From NCBI RefSeq assembly GCF_000369525.1, contig NZ_KB850072.1, positions 990,760 through 1,054,759 on the forward strand: a stretch of DNA of 64,000 bases, read 5' to 3'. Each line of letters begins with the position of its first letter. The stretch's first letter is position 1. The notes under the pieces are model-generated. The model searched no databases, was not told where the DNA came from, and saw nothing but the letters and a program-made list of their open reading frames with translations. The translations under genes were made by a program, and so were the position numbers. Source of the stretch: Acinetobacter higginsii. GTDB lineage: Bacteria > Pseudomonadota > Gammaproteobacteria > Pseudomonadales > Moraxellaceae. Below, in pieces: positions 1 to 7,164 of this stretch.

Positions 1-165
1 TAAACTGGCCCAAGAAGCTTCCTTGACTAAATTGACATTTAAACCGACTTCTTCAAAAAAACCACGCTGCTTTGCCCAGAGTAATGCGACACAATCAAGT
101 AAGGGAATATAGCCCAGTTGTAATTCGGTTTTTTCTACTTTTGCTAATTCGACTAAATGGCTCAT
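1..165 (-). CDS. nasS: NasS-like nitrate sensor, N-terminal part (cut by window edge)
   Basis: Only the first 55 residues are present, beginning MSHLVELAKVEKTELQLGYI and running off the left edge. The text (GYIPLLDCVALLWAKQRGFF, then EEVGLNVNLV) is the start of a NrtA/CmpA-type nitrate-binding fold. No signal peptide is visible before it, which fits a cytoplasmic sensor rather than a periplasmic transport protein. Its ATG follows directly on the nasT stop codon, so the two are translationally coupled, and the ribosome site (AAGGATG) lies inside the nasT 3' end. In known NasS/NasT pairs NasS holds NasT inactive until nitrate or nitrite binds. The NasS call rests on this context and on the fold start; an ABC-transporter binding protein is the alternative. 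Confidence 0.75.
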   Translation of the reverse strand, partial: MSHLVELAKVEKTELQLGYIPLLDCVALLWAKQRGFFEEVGLNVNLVKEASWASL

Positions 166-756
166 CTATTCATCCTTTAGTTGATTATTTAAAAGTTGTT
201 GGGCATCCAGTAAACGGCGTGCCATTTCTCCAATAGTCATGCGGTGGCTCATGGCATTTTTTCTGAGTAATTGAAACGCGGTGTCTTCAGTTAAGCCATG
301 CAGTTGCATCAGCAACACTTTGGCCTTTTCGACGTCTTTACGATCTGCAAGTTTGGTCTTGGCATCTTTCAGGTCACATTCCAGTTTTTTATGCTTTTTA
401 TACTGCTCAATCGAAATATCTAAAATGGTGTGTAAGCGGCTTGGGTCTATACCATCGACGATATAGGCGGTAATCCCTGCATCGATGGCTTGTTTGATAG
501 TGTCTTTATCGGTGTTCTTGGTAAATAAGACTGTAGGCAGATCAAAGTTGCAGACACAACTTTCAATCACATCGCGATGTGGATGATCCATATCAAGCAG
601 AATGACATCGGCTTGAAGATGTTCGAGTTTAAAAATATTGAGATGATCGAGAGTAAAACAAGCCACTACATCAAAGTCATGTTCAATCAAACAGGTTTTT
701 ATGTATTCAGCCCGAGCCTGGTCGTCATCAATAAGTGCGATCTTGAGTTTCGGCAT
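166..756 (-). CDS. nasT: NasT-like ANTAR-domain antitermination regulator
   Basis: A 196-residue two-domain protein. Residues 1-120 are a receiver-like domain with the acidic pocket D10-D12 and D55 (ILLDMD). The residue at the usual second-sheet Thr/Lys region reads FTKN, a divergent receiver. A helical linker (about 118-140) leads to an ANTAR domain (about 135-190, with ARRLLDAQQLL at its end). ANTAR proteins bind RNA hairpins with six-base loops and prevent termination. Such hairpins are present in the leader of the divergent nitrate operon, at 1173-1218. Gene order nasT-nasS with zero spacing and a good sigma-54 promoter upstream supports a nitrogen-controlled nitrate sensor pair. Confidence 0.88.
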   Translation of the reverse strand: MPKLKIALIDDDQARAEYIKTCLIEHDFDVVACFTLDHLNIFKLEHLQADVILLDMDHPHRDVIESCVCNFDLPTVLFTKNTDKDTIKQAIDAGITAYIVDGIDPSRLHTILDISIEQYKKHKKLECDLKDAKTKLADRKDVEKAKVLLMQLHGLTEDTAFQLLRKNAMSHRMTIGEMARRLLDAQQLLNNQLKDE

Positions 757-819
757 AGTATTTAGGTCAAACGGTGGGGTTGTGCACAGATATAAGGTGC
801 TGTGCGTATTGTTTTTGAA

Positions 820-834
820 GCAAAATTAGTGCCA
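820..834 (-). promoter_or_regulatory. Sigma-54 (-24/-12) promoter for nasT-nasS
   Basis: Read on the minus strand the sequence is TGGCAC-TAATT-TTGC, an exact match to the sigma-54 consensus. Ten bases separate the GG and GC dinucleotides. It would start transcription near 808, about 50 bases before the nasT ATG. A GCACAG-N10-CTGTGC inverted repeat (784-805) sits at the start of that transcript. Apart from the promoters and sites listed separately, I see no gene in the 757-1287 gap. Confidence 0.75.
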
Positions 835-962
835 GTGAAGCTATTTTGATTTCTTATTCGGTGCAATCGCTCCATGGGGCGTATTGTTTATGCGCTTTAT
901 TGTATCGCTGTGACCAAGTAGAAGAAATGAAAAATTTGAATTATATCCACTAGAACGAAAGA

Positions 963-979
963 TGCACTTTTTGGGTGCG
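963..979. promoter_or_regulatory. Candidate NtrC enhancer site between nasT and the nitrate operon
   Basis: TGCAC-TTTTTGG-GTGCG differs only slightly from the enterobacterial NtrC site TGCAC-N7-GTGCA. It lies about 130 bases from the nasT sigma-54 promoter and about 170 from the one facing the nitrate porter, so one enhancer could serve both. A second half-site (TGCACCATAT) begins at 1039. Confidence 0.55.
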
Positions 980-1145
980 TAAAAGGAGTTGTTTTGAAGC
1001 AGTGCGAATTCTGCTTTAAAACGGGTCATTACCAAGAATGCACCATATAAAACTTGCTTGATCATCGTATTGGATGAGCTTTTTTTAAATAAAAACGATA
1101 TAAAACAGTGGTTAATATTTTATTCTATTTGTCTTAATTAAGACT

Positions 1146-1160
1146 TGGCACAGCATTTGC
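1146..1160 (+). promoter_or_regulatory. Sigma-54 (-24/-12) promoter of the nitrate assimilation operon
   Basis: TGGCAC-AGCAT-TTGC is an exact sigma-54 core, preceded by T and followed by T. The predicted start is near 1172, leaving a leader of about 115 bases before the porter ATG. It pairs with the divergent sigma-54 promoter of nasT. Confidence 0.8.
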
Positions 1161-1171
1161 TAACTATTCCT

Positions 1172-1257
1172 TAAGTCAAAGATGACTTGCAAAATTGTAA
1201 GACGGCCAACGATGTCCGATCTGATCGGTTTGTTGATACAGCGTGCTGTATGAACAA
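1172..1257 (+). promoter_or_regulatory. Leader RNA with two ANTAR-type hexaloop hairpins and a long downstream hairpin
   Basis: Hairpin 1 is AAGTC (1173-1177), loop AAAGAT, GACTT (1184-1188). Hairpin 2 is CGGCC (1203-1207), loop AACGAT, GTCCG (1214-1218) with one C-U mismatch. Both loops have A at position 1 and G at position 4, the signature recognised by ANTAR proteins. The 3' arm of hairpin 2 can instead pair CCGAT (1216-1220) with ATCGG (1224-1228). A strong hairpin follows: TTGTT-G-ATACAG (1230-1241), loop CGTG, CTGTAT-G-AACAA. No U-run follows it, so it is not a textbook intrinsic terminator. Control by NasT is inferred from the neighbouring gene. Confidence 0.65.
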
Positions 1258-1287
1258 CACATGATACGTTCAGTATGGGAGATGGCA

Positions 1288-2640
1288 ATGTCTTTAGATT
1301 TATCGGCGAAAAAAGCCACATCAATTAAGTTATTCAACTTTTCCGCACCTGCGATGCGGGCATTCCACATGAGTTGGCTTGCTTTCTTCGTTTGTTTCTT
1401 TGCTTGGTTTGCCTGTGCACCGTTAATGCCAGTGATCGCAGGCGAGTTCCATCTCACCAAAGATCAGATCGCCAATATTAATATTGCTGCTGTTGCAATC
1501 ACGATTGTGGTTCGATTAATCGTTGGCCCACTGTGTGACAAATACGGCCCACGTAAAACTTATACTGCATTGTTATTGCTGGGTAGCATTCCTGTATTTG
1601 GTGTTGCTGCAGCAAATAGTTATGAATCCTTCCTATTTTTTCGCTTATTGATTGGTGCAATTGGCGCCAGCTTTGTGATTACTCAATACCATACCAGCAT
1701 TATGTTTGCGCCAAATGTTGTAGGCACTGCAAATGCCGCGTCAGCTGGCTGGGGGAATGCAGGTGGTGGTGCGACACAAGCCTTGATGCCTTTACTATTG
1801 TCTGCCTTGGTGATGTTCGGTGTAGAACAAGCCATGGGTTGGAGAATTGCATTGCTTGTACCTGGTGTGATGATGCTGATCGTAGGTGTGCTTTATTGGA
1901 AGCTGACTCAAGATTGCCCACAAGGCGATTTTAAAGAACTTCGTGCACAAGGCATCATAGTTGGAAGCGATAAAAAAGGTGGCTTGGCAATCCTAATGTA
2001 CGCAGCGCGTAACTATCGGGTCTGGATTCTATTCTGCTCTTATGCGGCATGTTTCGGCATTGAAATCTTCATGCACAACATCATTGCGATGTATTACGTC
2101 GAACACTTCAACTTTGGCTTAAAAGAAGCGGGACTGGCTGCAGGGGTTTTTGGTTTGCTGGCACTGTTTGCCCGTGCCCTTGGTGGGATTGTTTCAGACA
2201 AAGTCGCGCTGAAAAAAGGTTTGGATGGCCGCACTAAGATCTTGTTTCTGTTGATCTTGGGTGAAGGGTTGTTCCTGATGCTATTCGCGCATATGAATAG
2301 TGCAGTTTTTGCAATCCTCAGTATGACCATCTTTGCGCTGTTTACCCATATGGCATGTGGTGCAACTTATGCCTTGGTTCCATTTATTGATCGTGAAGCA
2401 CTCGGTGGGGTGGCAGGCATTATTGGTGCAGGCGGCAATGTCGGTGCAGTCGCAGCAGGATTCTTGTTGAAAGGAATGGTCGATTTTCAAACTTGTTTAA
2501 TGGTTTTAGGTGGCTTGGTGGTGATTGCTGCAAGCTCGGTGATGCTGATCCGATTCTCGGTAGAGCATAAACAAAAAGAACAACAGCTGTTCGAACAAGC
2601 CATGTTGGAACGTCGCTCAGAACAAAGTAGCGCAGCTTAA
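1288..2640 (+). CDS. NNP-family nitrate/nitrite MFS transporter
   Basis: A 450-residue inner-membrane protein of the major facilitator superfamily with about 12 hydrophobic segments. The nitrate-porter signature is seen in AGWGNAGGGATQALMP in the first half and the glycine-rich GIIGAGGNVGAVAAG repeat in the second. A DKYGPRK loop follows the second membrane segment. It should import nitrate and perhaps export nitrite. The ATG at 1288 (MSLDLSAKK) is preferred because a GGGAG sits 6 bases upstream; longer in-frame readings run into the structured leader. It is the first gene of the operon leading into nirB, 28 bases on. In different organisms this gene is called nasA, narK or nrtP, so no symbol is given. 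Confidence 0.9.
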   Translation: MSLDLSAKKATSIKLFNFSAPAMRAFHMSWLAFFVCFFAWFACAPLMPVIAGEFHLTKDQIANINIAAVAITIVVRLIVGPLCDKYGPRKTYTALLLLGSIPVFGVAAANSYESFLFFRLLIGAIGASFVITQYHTSIMFAPNVVGTANAASAGWGNAGGGATQALMPLLLSALVMFGVEQAMGWRIALLVPGVMMLIVGVLYWKLTQDCPQGDFKELRAQGIIVGSDKKGGLAILMYAARNYRVWILFCSYAACFGIEIFMHNIIAMYYVEHFNFGLKEAGLAAGVFGLLALFARALGGIVSDKVALKKGLDGRTKILFLLILGEGLFLMLFAHMNSAVFAILSMTIFALFTHMACGATYALVPFIDREALGGVAGIIGAGGNVGAVAAGFLLKGMVDFQTCLMVLGGLVVIAASSVMLIRFSVEHKQKEQQLFEQAMLERRSEQSSAA

Positions 2641-2668
2641 TCAAAGATTCGATTTGAGGAAAAACACA

Positions 2669-5215
2669 ATGAAATTAGTGATGATTGGTCACGGTATGGT
2701 GGGGCATAAATTCATCGAAGCCATCTTAGAGAAAGCTGATGATGAATTAGAAATTACTATTCTTGCTGAAGAACCACGTATTGCCTATGACCGCGTACAT
2801 TTGACTGAATATTTCTCTGGTAAAACAGCAAAAGACTTATCACTGGCTCGCTTTGATTTTGCAGACGCGCACGGTATTGATTTAAGGCTGAATACCAAAG
2901 CGGTAGAAATTAATGCAGCTGAGCAAACCGTGACCACAAATTTCGGTGATGCGATTCATTATGACAAATTGGTCTTAGCAACAGGTTCATATGCCTTTGT
3001 TCCACCAATCTCAGGCAATAATCGTGAAAACTGTTTTGTCTATCGTACTATTGAAGATTTAGATGCCATTCGTGCCGCAAGCTTAAATGCCAAAACCGGT
3101 GTAGTGATTGGTGGTGGTTTATTGGGGCTGGAAGCTGCCAAGGCATTGCGAGATTTAAATCTGGAAACCCATGTGGTGGAGTTTGCTCCGCGTTTGATGG
3201 CAGTACAAATTGATGATCTCGGTGGCAAAGTATTACGCCGTAAAATTGAAAATCTTGGGGTAAAAGTCCATACCCAAAAAGCCACGCAATGTATTGAAGC
3301 GGGTGATAGCACGACACACATCATGAAGTTTGCGGATGGCAGTGAGCTGGAGGCAGACATCATTTTATTCTCAGCGGGGATTCGCCCACGTGATGAATTA
3401 GCGCGCATGAGTGGTTTAGCATTGGGTGAGCGTGGCGGGATTAAAATAAATGATTATTGCCAAACCTCAGATGAGCATATCTATGCAATTGGTGAATGTG
3501 CGCTGTGGGATAATAAAATTTATGGCTTAGTCGCACCCGGCTATGACATGGCGCGTATTGCCGCAAAACATATCTTAGCCGAAGAAACGCATTGTTTCGC
3601 GGGTGCAGATATGAGTACCAAGTTGAAGTTGATGGGCGTTGACGTTGCATCTGTTGGTGATGCACATGGGATGACACCAAACTCACTCAGCTATTTTTAT
3701 GCTGATGAAGATAGCTTGGTTTATAAAAAGATCGTGGTCGATGCAGATAAAACCAAGTTGCTTGGTGCGGTCTTGGTTGGTGATGCCAAAGAATACAATG
3801 ACCTACTACAAATGATGCTAAATGGTCTGGCACTACCAGAAACACCTGAAAGTTTGATCATGCCAGGTTTTGCCGATTCAGGCGCGAAAGCAGGCGGTAG
3901 TGGTGTCGATTTATTGCCAGATAGCGCAACCATTTGTTCGTGTAATAACGTGTCCAAAGCCGATATTTGCCAAGCAATTTGTGATGGTTCAACCTCACTC
4001 GGTGCTTTGAAAAAATGTACTAAAGCGGCGACAGCCTGTGGTGGTTGTGCACCTTTAGTCACGCAAGTGCTGAAGTCTGAGCTACAACGCCAAGGCGTAA
4101 CGGTCAATAACCATGTGTGTGAGCACTTCCCGTACTCACGCCAAGAAATTTATCACTTGGTTCGTGTCAATGAAATCAAGACCTTTGATGATTTGATTCA
4201 GCAACACGGTCATGGTCTAGGCTGTGATATTTGTAAGCCAATGGCGGCCAATATTTTGGCATCGTGTTGGAATGATTTCGTACTTGAACCAAGCCATGCA
4301 GGTCTACAAGACAGTAACGATTACTACCTAGGCAACATTCAAAAAGATGGTTCTTACTCAGTTGTGCCACGTATGGCAGGTGGTGAAGTCACACCAGATG
4401 GCTTAATTGCTGTCGGTCAAATTGCCAAAAAATATAACTTGTATACCAAAATTACCGGTGGACAACGTGTCGACTTATTTGGTGCGCAAATTCATCAACT
4501 CCCGTTTATCTGGGAAGAACTCAATGCAGCGGGTTTTGAATCAGGTCATGCTTACGGTAAATCATTACGTACCGTGAAATCCTGTGTCGGTAGTACATGG
4601 TGCCGTTACGGGGTGGATGATTCTGTGGGCTTGGCGATTGAACTTGAGAACCGCTATAAGGGCCTACGTTCGCCACATAAATTGAAAATGGCGGTTTCAG
4701 GTTGTACCCGTGAATGCGCCGAAGCGCAAGGTAAAGATGTCGGGGTGATTGCAACAGAGAAAGGTTGGAACATGTATGTCTGTGGTAATGGTGGCATGAA
4801 ACCACGTCATGCAGAGTTATTGGCTTCTGACCTTGATACCGAAACCTTGATTCGTTATATCGACCGTTTCTTTATGTTCTATATCCAAACTGCAGATCGT
4901 TTACAACGTACCAGCGTATGGCGTGACAATATGGAAGGCGGTTTGGATTATCTCAAATCAGTGATTGTCGATGATTCGCTAGGACTTGCCGAAGAACTCG
5001 AAAGTCGTATGAGTCATGTGATTGGGACTTATCAAGATGAATGGCGTACTGCGGTTGAAGATCCTGAGATTCGTAAACGTTTCCAAACCTATATCAATGC
5101 CAGTGCAGAACAGCAAGCTGACCCACATATTCAATTTACCCAAGTGCGCGATCAGATTCGCCCTTTGAATGACGCTGAACGCTCAGTCGATCGTATCCCA
5201 ATGGTTGAAGCATAA
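2669..5215 (+). CDS. nirB: Assimilatory nitrite reductase [NAD(P)H], large subunit
   Basis: An 848-residue cytoplasmic enzyme reducing nitrite to ammonium with NAD(P)H. Domains in order: an FAD/NAD(P)H oxidoreductase with two Rossmann motifs (start GHGMVGHKF; GGGLLGLEAAKAL), a BFD-like [2Fe-2S] region (CSCNNVSKADIC, then CGGCAPLV), a second Cys pair (GCDICKP), and the nitrite/sulfite reductase half. The siroheme/[4Fe-4S] cysteines are in CVGSTWC and SGCTRECAEAQGKD. The ATG at 2669 has a GAGGA 8 bases upstream; the in-frame TTG at 2654 overlaps that site and is less likely. It is followed after 11 bases by its small-subunit partner. Confidence 0.94.
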   Translation: MKLVMIGHGMVGHKFIEAILEKADDELEITILAEEPRIAYDRVHLTEYFSGKTAKDLSLARFDFADAHGIDLRLNTKAVEINAAEQTVTTNFGDAIHYDKLVLATGSYAFVPPISGNNRENCFVYRTIEDLDAIRAASLNAKTGVVIGGGLLGLEAAKALRDLNLETHVVEFAPRLMAVQIDDLGGKVLRRKIENLGVKVHTQKATQCIEAGDSTTHIMKFADGSELEADIILFSAGIRPRDELARMSGLALGERGGIKINDYCQTSDEHIYAIGECALWDNKIYGLVAPGYDMARIAAKHILAEETHCFAGADMSTKLKLMGVDVASVGDAHGMTPNSLSYFYADEDSLVYKKIVVDADKTKLLGAVLVGDAKEYNDLLQMMLNGLALPETPESLIMPGFADSGAKAGGSGVDLLPDSATICSCNNVSKADICQAICDGSTSLGALKKCTKAATACGGCAPLVTQVLKSELQRQGVTVNNHVCEHFPYSRQEIYHLVRVNEIKTFDDLIQQHGHGLGCDICKPMAANILASCWNDFVLEPSHAGLQDSNDYYLGNIQKDGSYSVVPRMAGGEVTPDGLIAVGQIAKKYNLYTKITGGQRVDLFGAQIHQLPFIWEELNAAGFESGHAYGKSLRTVKSCVGSTWCRYGVDDSVGLAIELENRYKGLRSPHKLKMAVSGCTRECAEAQGKDVGVIATEKGWNMYVCGNGGMKPRHAELLASDLDTETLIRYIDRFFMFYIQTADRLQRTSVWRDNMEGGLDYLKSVIVDDSLGLAEELESRMSHVIGTYQDEWRTAVEDPEIRKRFQTYINASAEQQADPHIQFTQVRDQIRPLNDAERSVDRIPMVEA

Positions 5216-5226
5216 GGAGAACTCAA

Positions 5227-6846
5227 ATGACCAGTTTAAAGAACATCGATATGCTGCCAGAAAATCAATGGGTCGAGGTGTGTGCGTTGGATGACATCAC
5301 ACCAAATACGGGTGTGGGCGCACTGATCGAAGGTCAATCCGTTGCACTGTTTCGTGTTGGTCACGAAAAGCGGATTTATGCGCTTAGCAATAAAGATCCA
5401 TTTAGCCAAGCCAATGTGATGTGTCGCGGCATCATTGGCGATTTACAAGGTGAACGCGTGATTGCATCGCCGATTTATAAACAACATTTTAGCTTAGCGA
5501 CGGGGCGTTGTCTGGAAGATAAAGATCAAAAGCTCTTGGTTTTTCCAACCAAAATTGAAAATGGTCGGGTGTGGGTCGGGTCTGTTCCGCAAAAGACTTA
5601 TATTACCAACAATGGCGCTGCTCAAGAAAAGCTGAAACTGGTGTTAATTGGCAATGGTTTGGCGGGTATGCGTTGTCTTGAGGACTTATTGGATATGGCC
5701 CCAGATCGTTATGATGTGACGGTGATTGGTGAGGAGCCTTGGGGTAATTACAACCGTATTATGTTGTCGCCAGTACTTTCTGGTGAAAAAACCATTGATG
5801 AAATCATGCTGCATCCACATGCATGGTACAGCGACAAAGGGATTCAATTTATTGCCGATGACCCTGCGATCAAGATTGATCGTACCCGCAAAGTGGTACA
5901 TACCGAGAAAGGCGAAAGTGTTGGTTATGATCGTTTGATTATTGCCACTGGTTCATCACCATTTGTTCCACCTGTGCAAGGTGTAGATCTAAAAGGCGTG
6001 ATTAGCTTCCGTGATATTTATGATGTCAACACCATGATCAAATATTGCGAAACCAAAAAGAATGCGGTGGTGATTGGTGGTGGTTTGCTGGGTCTGGAAG
6101 CAGCGTATGGCTTGAAACAACGTGGTATGAATGTAACAGTTCTGCACCTGATGGATCGAATTATGGAACGTCAGTTGGATGGCCGTGCCAGCCGCATGTT
6201 GCGCCATAGTATTGAGCAAAAGGGTATCAATATCATTACCGAGGCCAATACCGAGGCATTGATCGGTGAGGATGGTCATGTCAGTCAAGTCCGTCTTAAA
6301 GATGGAACGGTACTGGACGCAGATTTAGTGATTTTTGCGGTTGGGATTCGCCCGAATATTGCCTTGGCTCAAAGTGCAGGACTGCGTTGTAATCGAGGCA
6401 TTTTGGTGAATGACACCATGCAAACCTTTGATCCAAGTATCTATGCTGTGGGTGAATGCATTGAACATCGTAATCAAACCTTTGGTCTAGTTGAACCACT
6501 TTGGGGACAAGCCTTCATCTGTGCAACGCATTTGGCTGAACATGGCAGCTTAACCTTTAAATCACCGACCGTACCAACACAGTTAAAAGTCAGCGGTGTG
6601 GATGTGTTCTCTGCTGGGAACTTTGAACCGAAAGAAGATTATGAAGACATCATCCTCAATGATGACAAGCGTCAAATTTATAAACGTATCATTATCCAAA
6701 AAGACAAAGTGATTGGTGCAGTTCTGTTTGGTGATACCGAAGATGGGATGTGGTATGCCGAGTTGATTGCAGATCAAACGCCTGTTTCTACTTTTAGAAA
6801 TAAGCTGTTATTTGGTAAGGATTTTGCAATGAAAAAGGCAGGGTGA
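5227..6846 (+). CDS. nirD: NirD-FAD oxidoreductase fusion (nitrite reductase small subunit plus electron-transfer module)
   Basis: A 539-residue fusion. Residues 1-115 are a NirD Rieske-fold domain (DPFSQANVMCRGIIGD, SPIYKQHFSLATGRCLED); it lacks Rieske Fe-S ligands, as NirD normally does. From about 135 onward is a complete FAD/NAD(P)H oxidoreductase with LIGNGLAGMRCLEDL, ATGSSPFVPP, GGGLLGLEAAYGL and the second FAD motif YAVGECIEH. This part resembles the NirB N-terminal half and K. oxytoca NasC-type reductases. The adjacent nitrate reductase has no flavin domain, so this half probably supplies electrons to it; that is inference. An RBS (AAGGAGAA) lies just before the ATG. Confidence 0.88.
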   Translation: MTSLKNIDMLPENQWVEVCALDDITPNTGVGALIEGQSVALFRVGHEKRIYALSNKDPFSQANVMCRGIIGDLQGERVIASPIYKQHFSLATGRCLEDKDQKLLVFPTKIENGRVWVGSVPQKTYITNNGAAQEKLKLVLIGNGLAGMRCLEDLLDMAPDRYDVTVIGEEPWGNYNRIMLSPVLSGEKTIDEIMLHPHAWYSDKGIQFIADDPAIKIDRTRKVVHTEKGESVGYDRLIIATGSSPFVPPVQGVDLKGVISFRDIYDVNTMIKYCETKKNAVVIGGGLLGLEAAYGLKQRGMNVTVLHLMDRIMERQLDGRASRMLRHSIEQKGINIITEANTEALIGEDGHVSQVRLKDGTVLDADLVIFAVGIRPNIALAQSAGLRCNRGILVNDTMQTFDPSIYAVGECIEHRNQTFGLVEPLWGQAFICATHLAEHGSLTFKSPTVPTQLKVSGVDVFSAGNFEPKEDYEDIILNDDKRQIYKRIIIQKDKVIGAVLFGDTEDGMWYAELIADQTPVSTFRNKLLFGKDFAMKKAG

Positions 6847-6927
6847 AAGCTTACCCCATTCGAGAAGAATAGGTTAAGGATGAATGGCATTGCCGCATAT
6901 ATGCTGTATGAGCAGATAATTGTTGTA

Positions 6928-7034
6928 AAGGCATTGCCTTACTTTTCAAGGATGAAAAGTAACAAAAATCCTTTGTTAAGCTGACGGTACATCCTTGCTA
7001 CCGCAGCTCAACAAGGCGGCATCCATACCGCCTG
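6928..7034 (+). repeat. Structured intergenic element with hairpins carrying complementary GGATG / CATCC loops
   Basis: The 318-base gap between nirD and nitrate reductase holds a string of hairpins. AAGGC/GCCTT is at 6928-6940. TTACTTTT/AAAAGTAA (6939-6962) has loop CAAGGATG. AACAAA/TTTGTT (6961-6977) has loop AATCC. AGCTG-CGGTA/TACCG-CAGCT (6979-7008) has loop CATCCTTGC. AGGCGG/CCGCCT (7014-7033) has loop CATCCATA. The first long loop is complementary to the others, so loop-loop pairing is possible. It resembles structured intergenic repeats I associate with Acinetobacter genomes, but no search was run. It could stabilise or separate the upstream and downstream parts of the nas message. Nothing coding is seen in the gap. 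Confidence 0.6.
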
Positions 7035-7164
7035 TCACGATAGTGTGTGATGAGAAAATCTAGTTTTAGAAGGTTTGTCCATAAGCTGAAACTGGAGAAG
7101 AACTCAGAATGATTTTTTAGTTGAGTGTAAAGTTCAGCGGATTAACTAGGTAAAAGGGGCAGTC

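Noticed and set aside
841..1065. Minus-strand frame of 74 codons between nasT and the nitrate porter
   Set aside because: It covers the NtrC-type site and half-site, has no recognisable domain and no clear ribosome site. Probably chance.
1243..1287. Upstream GTG start for the nitrate porter
   Set aside because: It lies inside the strong leader hairpin; the ATG at 1288 has a better ribosome site.
5227..5580. Loss of Rieske ligands in the NirD domain as evidence of decay
   Set aside because: NirD proteins normally lack these ligands.
6880..6900. Sigma-54-like TGGCATTGCCGC before nitrate reductase
   Set aside because: GG-to-GC spacing is seven, not ten, bases.
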